Of a DNA stretch of 5,216 nt, positions 1-5,216 are shown piece by piece; within the stretch, counting starts at the first letter, position 1, and each line of letters opens with the position of its first letter. The DNA comes from Gammaproteobacteria bacterium CG22_combo_CG10-13_8_21_14_all_40_8 (GTDB taxonomy: Bacteria > Pseudomonadota > Gammaproteobacteria > Enterobacterales > GCA-002770795). Location of the stretch: contig PCTP01000003.1 in the NCBI GenBank assembly GCA_002770795.1, positions 1-5,216 of the forward strand. Reading direction: 5' to 3'. The position numbers and the translations under genes were made by a program. The notes beneath the pieces are model-generated. The model ran no database searches. It was not told the origin of the DNA and saw only the letters and a program-made list of their open reading frames with translations.

Positions 1-399
1 TTTTTCCATCGTATACTCCATAACTATCACGGCGTTTTTGTTTTTTAAATCCTCTGAAAATCTATATTTTCGTAAAGTCCTTAGGCTATTTCTGGCAATA
101 TTTCTATTGTAGGAGCTGTTCAATATTTTGAATTCCGTAATAACATCTTTTTCATCTAGATGAAATTCAATAGCAATACAAGCTATAACGCCCGTATCCT
201 TAGCTTTTTCTAATTCGTCATTAATATTTTCTGAATGCGGAAGAGTTAGAGTGGCTCTTTCAAGAATATTACTTTCAGTCAGCTTCAATAGCTCTTTCTG
301 TTTTTTAGTCAAAATATCTAAACAGGAATAATTTGTTGCACAAGCAGGCAAACAAAATAATGCCACGGTAATAATAAGAATTTTAAATATCGCATTCAT
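1..399 (-). CDS. small exported protein with TonB C-terminal-like domain, candidate immunity protein (3' end beyond window)
   Basis: An ATG at 399 opens a frame of 133 codons with no stop before the window edge, so the C-terminus is missing. It starts two bases after the stop of the metallopeptidase frame. A good ribosome-binding site, AAGGGA at 413-408, lies 8 bases before the ATG and supports this start. Residues 1-21 form a signal peptide: a lysine, a hydrophobic stretch, then LPACA. Cys20 could be a lipobox cysteine (LPAC), or signal peptidase I could cleave after Ala21 (ACA). Residues about 68-131 follow the TonB/TolA C-terminal pattern: a beta strand, an acidic turn, VITEFKILNSS, then a helix ending LRTLRKYRF and a last strand. 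Cys26 and Cys74 could pair in the periplasm. Position directly after a toxin-like tip suggests an immunity protein acting in the periplasm; this is inference. A plain periplasmic TonB-like protein of unknown role is the alternative. GC is about 32%, lower than the pump genes. Confidence 0.72.
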   Translation of the reverse strand, partial: MNAIFKILIITVALFCLPACATNYSCLDILTKKQKELLKLTESNILERATLTLPHSENINDELEKAKDTGVIACIAIEFHLDEKDVITEFKILNSSYNRNIARNSLRTLRKYRFSEDLKNKNAVIVMEYTMEK

Positions 400-401
400 A
401 C

Positions 402-773
402 TTATAGTCCCTTGAAAGTTCTTACATCGGTATTTACATGATGTGTTCTAGAAGGAAGCCCCTTTTCTCTACGGAAAGCATTTTCAAAACGCATAACTGT
501 TCGTACTTCATCCCATTTTAGGGCACGTGGATCAGTATTCAACGTGCCATTTATCATCTTTGAGGCATCAATAGGCTTAAGACTCAGCACACTTAACCCC
601 GCATTAGTGTGCCCAAACTCATGTGCCATTAGAGTTCCAATCGTAGCTGTAGCAACTTGATTCCCAGGATGAAAATCTTTTCTAGCATTTTTCCAACCAT
701 TAAGATCTGACGTGTAAGTTATTTCTATATCCGAGGATGATAGATCACTAGCGCCAAAGCCATCGCTGGGCAA
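402..773 (-). CDS. 5'-truncated toxin-type zinc metallopeptidase domain (orphan polymorphic-toxin tip, possibly a pseudogene)
   Basis: The frame is open from a TAA at 782-780 to the TAA at 404-402. The only possible initiator before the active site is a TTG at 773 with no Shine-Dalgarno sequence, so independent translation is doubtful. With that numbering, His51-Glu52-Phe-Gly-His55 is an HExxH zinc site: two His ligands and the catalytic Glu. Glu89 or Glu97, 34 and 42 residues further on, could be the third ligand. The end, DEVRTVMRFENAFRREKGLP followed by SRTHH, resembles the C-terminal tips of metallopeptidase effectors fused to Rhs, VgrG and other polymorphic toxins (recognised from memory, not searched). 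No Rhs repeats, VgrG gauge, DPxGxxGG cleavage motif, signal peptide or membrane segment is present, and nothing upstream in this frame could supply one. The first 49 bases overlap the RND gene. No internal stop or obvious decay is seen, so the active-site domain may be intact. Substrate unknown. Confidence 0.6.
   Translation of the reverse strand: MPSDGFGASDLSSSDIEITYTSDLNGWKNARKDFHPGNQVATATIGTLMAHEFGHTNAGLSVLSLKPIDASKMINGTLNTDPRALKWDEVRTVMRFENAFRREKGLPSRTHHVNTDVRTFKGL
408..413 (-). promoter_or_regulatory. ribosome-binding site of the small exported protein
   Basis: AAGGGA on the minus strand lies inside the last codons of the metallopeptidase frame, 8 bases before the ATG at 399. It fixes that start and shows that the small gene can be translated even if the truncated toxin-like frame is not. 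Confidence 0.7.
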
Positions 774-3700
774 AAAAACTTATGGGTGTCCCTTCCTTGC
801 TTTTTCTCCTTGATCATCCCTTCCGTCAACCAAAAGAAAAACAACGGCAAAAAGAATATCGCCAAGAATGTCGCGGCCATCATGCCACCCATCACCCCAG
901 TTCCTACGCTATGCCTCGCCCCTGCGCCAGCGCCTGAGCTGAAAACTAAGGGAACAACACCGAGGATAAAGGCTAATGAGGTCATGATAATAGGGCGAAA
1001 TCTGAGTCGAGCAGCTTCCATTGAGGCGGCACTTGCAGACCATCCCTGTTGTTTTTTCATCAGCGCATACTCAATAATCAGAATGGCATTTTTACTGGCA
1101 AGACCCAGCAAAGTCACTAAACCGATTTGGAAATAAACGTCACTGGTCATATGGGCAATTTGTACCGAAAGCAAGGCCCCAAATGTGCCAAAGGGCAAGG
1201 CGAATAACACAGAGAAAGGTAATGACCAACGTTCGTATAATGCAGCAAGAATTAGGAACACCATGATAATCGCCATACCTAAGGCTAAGCCTGTGGTGCC
1301 TGAACTACTTTTTTCCTGAAACGCGGTGCCTGTCCAATCGTAACTCATATCTGGAGGTAATATTTCGGCAGCGATTCTTTCAACTTCAGCAATAGCTTGA
1401 CCTGAGCTATAGCCTGGTGCGGCACTACCCAGCAATTTAACAGCGGGTAAATTATTGTAGCGTTCTAAGGTGTCTGGGCCTGAGGTAAATTGGATATCGG
1501 CGATGGCGCTCATGGGCACCATTTTGCCTTGGTTATTTTTCACATAAATGCGCGCAATATCTTGTGGAGACATGCGATATTCTGCTTCTGCAGACATAAT
1601 CACTTGCCATGATCGACCAAACTTATTGAAGTCATTCACATAGTAAGTTCCCAAAGTACCCGCCAAGGCGTTGAAAGCATCATTAATGGCGATGCCCATG
1701 GAGCGAGCTTGCTCTCTATCAATGTCCACTTTTAACTGGGGTGTATGGGTACGCCACAGGGTTTGAACGCTTGATAATATGGGGCTTTTTCGTGCAGCTT
1801 GTTGAAATCTATGCACTGCATCTTCAAGTTTTTTGGCACCACCTGCCCCTTTGTTTTGCAGGTAAACTTCAAAGCCTCCAGTATTTCCCAATCCACGAAT
1901 GGGCGGAGGATTAAAGGCCAAAACCAACGCTTCTTTGATATGTGCCGTTTTTTGAAACAGCTCTCCTACAAGTTGTTTGGTATTAATTTTACGATCATCC
2001 CAGTGTTTTTGAGTAACAAATAGCGTTGCGGCGTTATTTTTATAACCGCCACCAATAAAATCAAATCCAGTAAATGCCACCACATTTTCATTGGCGGGGT
2101 TGGAGCGAACAGCACTCACCACCTCAGCAACGACCTTTTCAGTACGCTCTAGCGATGCGCCATCGGGTAAGTAAATGGCAGAGATGTAGAAGCCTTGATC
2201 TTCGTCGGGTACCAATGAACTTGGGGTTGCGTGCCACATGCCGATTGTAACGAAAATCATGCTACACACCATCAATAGCGCCAAAACACCTCGTCTCAAA
2301 AAGAAGCTCACCGAGCTCACATAATGACCAGTCACACGAGTAAACCAATGATTAAAACCTAAAAAGAAGGGGTTAGTTTGTTTATGTTCGTGCTTTAAAA
2401 TGAGCACGCATAGAGCGGGAGTCATGGTCAGGGCGATAAGGCCAGATAGAGTAACGGATATAGCAATCGTAATCGCAAATTGCCTGAAGAGTTCTCCCGT
2501 TAATCCACCTAAAAAGGCGATAGGAATAAACACCGACGCCAGCACCATCACAATGGCCACCACAGGCCCACTCACCTCTTTCATGGCCTTTACTGCCGCT
2601 TCTCTTGCCATCAACTTTTGTTCATGCATGATGCGTTCAACATTTTCTAACACCACAATGGCATCATCCACCACAATACCAATAGAGAGCACCATACCAA
2701 AAAGCGTTAAGGTGTTGATGGAGTAATCTAACAGGTATAAACCTGCAAAGGTGCCTAATAATGAAACTGGAACGGCCAAGGTTGGGATTAAGGTAGCACG
2801 CCAGTTTTGCAGAAATAAAAACACCACCAAGAACACCAAGATCATGGCTTCGCCCAAGGTTTTCATCACCTCACGAATTGAAACCTTTACAAATAAAGTG
2901 GTGTCATAAGGTGTTTTATGAAAAAGCCCTAGGGGAAATTGTTTCTCTAGCTCTGCCACGGTGGCGTTTACTTTGTCGGCCACTTTTAAAGCATTCGCTC
3001 CCGGTTGTAAGAAGATACCGACTAATACTGCAGGTTTGCCATTGAAACGGCCTTCAAAATCATAATTTTTTGCGCCCAATTCGACTCGTGCAATGTCCTT
3101 CAGTAACAATGAACTGCCATCTTCATTGGTTCTAATTAATATATTGGCAAACTCTTCTGCAGTGGATAATCGTCCTTGCGCCGTGACACTAAAAACCATC
3201 TCTTGATGATTGGCTGAAATTGGCGTTGCACCAATTTTACCTGCTGCATATTGAGAATTTTGTTCTCTTATCGCTTTGGCAATTTCATCAACGGTAATGC
3301 CCAACTGGCTCATTAAATCAGGGCGTAACCAAATACGCATGGCATAGTCTTTGGCACCAAAAATTTGTACATTGGTGGTACCCGGTATTCTTTTAATGGC
3401 ATCTAATATATTCAGGGTGACATAATTTGAAATCCATAAGGCGGTATGTTCTTCATTCGGTGAATAGAAAGCATGAACCTGTAAAAAACTGGAGGAACCT
3501 TTCGACACCACCACACCTTGGCGTCTTGTTTCTTCGGGAAGTCTGGCTTCAATTTGTTTAACACGGTTATTCACATTGACAGCAGCTTGATCGGGATCGG
3601 TACCAATTTCAAAAGTAACGGCAATTGAAGCAACCCCTTGGCTGGTGGAAGTGGATGACATATACATCATGCCTTCGACACCGGTAATAGCATTTTCAAT

Positions 3701-3895
3701 GGGTGTGGCAACGGTGGCTTCTAAAACCTCGGCAGAAGCACCAGGATAAATGGCTGTCACCTGCACCACAGGGGGAGAAATGTCTGGATATTGCGAGATG
3801 GGTAAACTGCGCATCGATGCGAGTCCAGCCAACACAATGAAAATAGAAATCACAAAGGCAAATATAGGTCTATTAATAAAATAGAGTGAGAACAT
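725..3895 (-). CDS. RND multidrug efflux transporter, HAE1 (AcrB/MexF-like) family, inner-membrane subunit
   Basis: A proton-driven antiporter that should take drugs from the periplasm and outer leaflet and pass them to an outer-membrane channel. The start is the ATG at 3895 (MFSLYFINRPIF, the normal family N-terminus) with AAGGA 7 bases upstream. From there the protein is 1056 aa. TM1 is near residues 10-30, the first periplasmic porter/docking region about 31-344, TM2-6 about 345-500, TM7 about 536-554, the second periplasmic region about 555-867, and TM8-12 about 868-1024. Asp410-Asp411 in GIVVDDAIVVLENVER (TM4), Lys935 in LASKNAILIIE (TM10) and Thr972 in MTSLAFILG (TM11) match the AcrB proton relay Asp407/Asp408/Lys940/Thr978. 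LVPDEDQGF and a glycine-rich loop near 614-617, at the place of the AcrB switch loop, are present. It follows the adaptor gene by 10 bases. The last 15-30 residues do not look like a typical RND tail and end in DNA shared with the toxin-like frame. The substrate cannot be predicted. Confidence 0.95.
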   Translation of the reverse strand: MFSLYFINRPIFAFVISIFIVLAGLASMRSLPISQYPDISPPVVQVTAIYPGASAEVLEATVATPIENAITGVEGMMYMSSTSTSQGVASIAVTFEIGTDPDQAAVNVNNRVKQIEARLPEETRRQGVVVSKGSSSFLQVHAFYSPNEEHTALWISNYVTLNILDAIKRIPGTTNVQIFGAKDYAMRIWLRPDLMSQLGITVDEIAKAIREQNSQYAAGKIGATPISANHQEMVFSVTAQGRLSTAEEFANILIRTNEDGSSLLLKDIARVELGAKNYDFEGRFNGKPAVLVGIFLQPGANALKVADKVNATVAELEKQFPLGLFHKTPYDTTLFVKVSIREVMKTLGEAMILVFLVVFLFLQNWRATLIPTLAVPVSLLGTFAGLYLLDYSINTLTLFGMVLSIGIVVDDAIVVLENVERIMHEQKLMAREAAVKAMKEVSGPVVAIVMVLASVFIPIAFLGGLTGELFRQFAITIAISVTLSGLIALTMTPALCVLILKHEHKQTNPFFLGFNHWFTRVTGHYVSSVSFFLRRGVLALLMVCSMIFVTIGMWHATPSSLVPDEDQGFYISAIYLPDGASLERTEKVVAEVVSAVRSNPANENVVAFTGFDFIGGGYKNNAATLFVTQKHWDDRKINTKQLVGELFQKTAHIKEALVLAFNPPPIRGLGNTGGFEVYLQNKGAGGAKKLEDAVHRFQQAARKSPILSSVQTLWRTHTPQLKVDIDREQARSMGIAINDAFNALAGTLGTYYVNDFNKFGRSWQVIMSAEAEYRMSPQDIARIYVKNNQGKMVPMSAIADIQFTSGPDTLERYNNLPAVKLLGSAAPGYSSGQAIAEVERIAAEILPPDMSYDWTGTAFQEKSSSGTTGLALGMAIIMVFLILAALYERWSLPFSVLFALPFGTFGALLSVQIAHMTSDVYFQIGLVTLLGLASKNAILIIEYALMKKQQGWSASAASMEAARLRFRPIIMTSLAFILGVVPLVFSSGAGAGARHSVGTGVMGGMMAATFLAIFFLPLFFFWLTEGMIKEKKQGRDTHKFFCPAMALALVIYHPRI

Positions 3896-3902
3896 TAAAG
3901 AA

Positions 3903-3908
3903 TCCTTA
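3903..3908 (-). promoter_or_regulatory. ribosome-binding site of the RND gene overlapping the adaptor stop codon
   Basis: Read on the minus strand, the bases are TAAGGA. The TAA (3908-3906) is the stop codon of the adaptor gene, and AAGGA is the Shine-Dalgarno sequence for the ATG at 3895. This arrangement suggests translational coupling of the two pump subunits. It also argues against the longer RND reading that would begin at 3943 inside the adaptor gene. Confidence 0.75.
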
Positions 3909-5165
3909 ACTTTGAGTCGTGGATGGATGCGTAAATTCTGCAACAGGCTCGGATGAACTAACCTGAGCTTTTACCTCTGTACCCGGGAAGAATATTTTTG
4001 CCATTCCCTCCACAATCACCTCGTCTCCTTCCTTGAGTCCTTGATTAATAACCCATAGATTGGTTTCTCCTGTAGTTTTATCCTCTGCAATCCATTCACC
4101 CACTTCGACAGGGGCTGTTTTAGCAACTGTGATATTTTTTTCATTGGTCACCATCACATAAACAAATTTACCTACACCATTGTCCATCACCGCCTGCTGA
4201 GGAACAACAATGGCATTTTCTCTATAAGCACCTTGCAGTAAAACATGCACAAATTGACCTGGACGTAATGCGACATCTGGATTTGGCACAATGGCTTGAA
4301 ATTCGCTGGTACCGGTTTGAGTATTGATACGAACATCTCTAAAGTTAACCTGCCCTACTTGTTGGTAAAACTGTCCATTTTGTAATTTTATTCTGGTTAA
4401 CCAATGGCCTTTATCCGGGAGCGTCAGTAAGCTTTTTTCAGCATCTTGGCGCATTTGCAATTGCTCTCTTTCCGACAAACCAAATCGAACGCGAATGGGA
4501 TCAACCTGAGTCATCTGAGTGAGCAATATTTGAGGGCCTGAAACGTAGGTGCCTTCTGAAACATTCTCTCTTCCCACAATCCCTGAAACAGGCGCCTCTA
4601 CTTGAGAGTATTTGAGTTGGGTTTGAGCTTCGCTGAGTCGAGTTTGTGATGAGAGTAGATCGGCTTGTGAGATCTGTAGAGTGGACAAGACATCATCATA
4701 TTCCTTTTGTGAAACTGTTTTATCGGCTCGCAACGATTTAAGACGTTTTTCCTCACGGATTGCGCGATCTAAACGGGCTTTTGTTGCCAGTAGTTCGGCT
4801 TTTTGCCGTTCAATATCTAAAAGGAAAGGTTCTGAATCAATAGTAAATAATGATTGATTGGCATTCACTCTATCCCCTTCTTCAAAATTTCTGGAAATCA
4901 GTATGCCAGCAACCCGAGAACGGATCTCTACTTCTTTAGAACCAGAAAGCGTTGCTGGAAGTTCTATGCTAAAAGGTACCCGACGTGCGGCCACTTTCAC
5001 TACGACCACGTTCACTGGCGGCATGGCCTGAGCTTGTTTTGGTTTTGAATCGGTATCACAAGATGTGAGCCATATCATTCCGAGAAAAGCGCAGAGAGAA
5101 AATAGAGAGTTAAGCTTTAGTTTTTTAACCTGATTGTTGCGCAATGAATCACCATTATTTGTCAT
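3906..5165 (-). CDS. RND efflux periplasmic adaptor (membrane fusion protein), AcrA/MexE-type lipoprotein
   Basis: The periplasmic adaptor that links the RND transporter to an outer-membrane channel. The chosen start is the ATG at 5165, 6 bases after AAAGGA, giving 419 aa, a usual length for the family. Residues 1-36 are a signal peptide with KKLKLN, a hydrophobic core and lipobox LTSC. Cys36 is followed by Asp37, the +2 residue that keeps lipoproteins in the inner membrane in enterobacteria. The first lipoyl half-motif is about residues 78-112 (EIRSRVAGIL... FEEGDRV). The alpha-helical hairpin with heptad-like Leu/Ala spacing is about 113-185. The second lipoyl half is about 186-220 (VEAPVSGIVGRENVSEGTYV). 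The beta-barrel is about 225-312, ending LRPGQFVHV, and the membrane-proximal domain about 315-400. The RND gene follows after 10 bases. No repressor gene or outer-membrane channel gene is visible, so regulation is unknown. Confidence 0.95.
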   Translation of the reverse strand: MTNNGDSLRNNQVKKLKLNSLFSLCAFLGMIWLTSCDTDSKPKQAQAMPPVNVVVVKVAARRVPFSIELPATLSGSKEVEIRSRVAGILISRNFEEGDRVNANQSLFTIDSEPFLLDIERQKAELLATKARLDRAIREEKRLKSLRADKTVSQKEYDDVLSTLQISQADLLSSQTRLSEAQTQLKYSQVEAPVSGIVGRENVSEGTYVSGPQILLTQMTQVDPIRVRFGLSEREQLQMRQDAEKSLLTLPDKGHWLTRIKLQNGQFYQQVGQVNFRDVRINTQTGTSEFQAIVPNPDVALRPGQFVHVLLQGAYRENAIVVPQQAVMDNGVGKFVYVMVTNEKNITVAKTAPVEVGEWIAEDKTTGETNLWVINQGLKEGDEVIVEGMAKIFFPGTEVKAQVSSSEPVAEFTHPSTTQS

Positions 5166-5171
5166 AGGCTG

Positions 5172-5177
5172 TCCTTT
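5172..5177 (-). promoter_or_regulatory. ribosome-binding site of the adaptor gene
   Basis: AAAGGA on the minus strand lies 6 bases before the ATG at 5165. It decides between this start and an in-frame GTG at 5186, which has no comparable site and would add seven residues ahead of the signal peptide. Confidence 0.7.
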
Positions 5178-5200
5178 ATAGATCACTTAAAAAACGATTT

Positions 5201-5216
5201 ACCACCGAGGCACAGA
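5201..5216 (-). repeat. possible edge of a dispersed TCTGTGCCTC-type repeat upstream of the pump operon
   Basis: On the minus strand the first bases of the window read TCTGTGCCTCGGTGGTAAAT. This resembles a motif of the form CTCTGTGCCTCTGTGGT that I recall as a short dispersed intergenic repeat in several proteobacterial genomes. Only about 16 bases are inside the window and one position differs, so this is a weak call. The remaining leader down to the ribosome-binding site (5200-5178) is AT-rich, and no promoter could be assigned with confidence. Confidence 0.25.

Noticed and set aside
745..770. Inverted repeat AGCG...CGCT as an attachment or recombination site
   Set aside because: Only four base pairs match around the loop, and it lies in coding sequence in two frames. 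There is no second copy or direct repeat to support an attachment site.
771..800. Rho-independent terminator at the T7 run
   Set aside because: The only hairpin before the T run is GGG-ACA-CCC with a three-base-pair stem and four bases between it and the Ts. That is too weak to call a terminator, and the run lies inside the RND reading frame.
786..1136. 116-codon open frame on the plus strand
   Set aside because: It lies wholly antisense to the conserved C-terminal membrane half of the RND gene, has no ribosome-binding site and encodes no recognisable domain. It is a shadow frame.
1799..2726. Two plus-strand open frames (1799-2023 and 2400-2726)
   Set aside because: Both are antisense to conserved RND coding sequence whose protein matches the family throughout. 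Their products look like random translations.
3896..3943. Longer RND start inside the adaptor gene
   Set aside because: The extra 16 residues are not part of the family N-terminus. The ATG at 3895 has a well-placed AAGGA and begins with the typical MFSLYFINRPIF sequence.
4854..5048. 64-codon open frame on the plus strand
   Set aside because: It is antisense to the signal peptide and first lipoyl region of the adaptor gene, which are clearly coding on the other strand.
5166..5186. GTG start adding seven residues to the adaptor
   Set aside because: The ATG at 5165 has a ribosome-binding site at the right distance, which falls inside the proposed extension. The signal peptide does not need the added residues.

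Overview
The window suggests a moderately AT-rich Gram-negative bacterium, most likely a gammaproteobacterium. The pump genes encode a lipid-anchored periplasmic adaptor with Asp at the +2 position, which fits inner-membrane retention, and a full-length HAE1-type RND transporter. Nothing in the sequence fixes the genus. All recognised genes lie on the minus strand, so the window reads biologically from right to left.

Right part (5165 down to 725): a two-gene efflux operon. The first gene is the membrane fusion protein (about 419 aa). Ten bases after its stop codon comes the RND transporter (about 1056 aa), whose Shine-Dalgarno sequence shares bases with the adaptor stop codon. The two proteins should form the inner-membrane and periplasmic parts of a tripartite proton-driven multidrug efflux pump. 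No outer-membrane channel gene and no regulator lie in the window, so those partners must be elsewhere.

Left part (about 779 down to 1): a different kind of DNA. The last 49 bases of the RND gene overlap, in another frame, a 122-123 codon open frame. It carries an HEFGH zinc-metallopeptidase motif and a C-terminal end like those on polymorphic (Rhs/VgrG/CDI-type) toxins. It has no credible start codon and no delivery domain. Two bases after its stop codon begins a small exported protein with its own good ribosome-binding site, cut by the window edge; its body resembles a TonB C-terminal-type domain. The order and spacing are those of a toxin tip followed by an immunity gene. I read this as an orphan toxin-tip/immunity-like module fused by rearrangement to the end of the efflux operon. 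The RND C-terminus appears to run into the foreign DNA. This is the most interesting part of the window. GC is about 32% in bases 1-360, about 42% in 421-780, and about 48% averaged over five sampled lines of the RND gene.

The last 30 bases on the right hold only the leader of the adaptor gene and a short motif that may be the edge of a dispersed repeat. No RNA genes, CRISPR arrays, insertion sequences or convincing terminators were seen.
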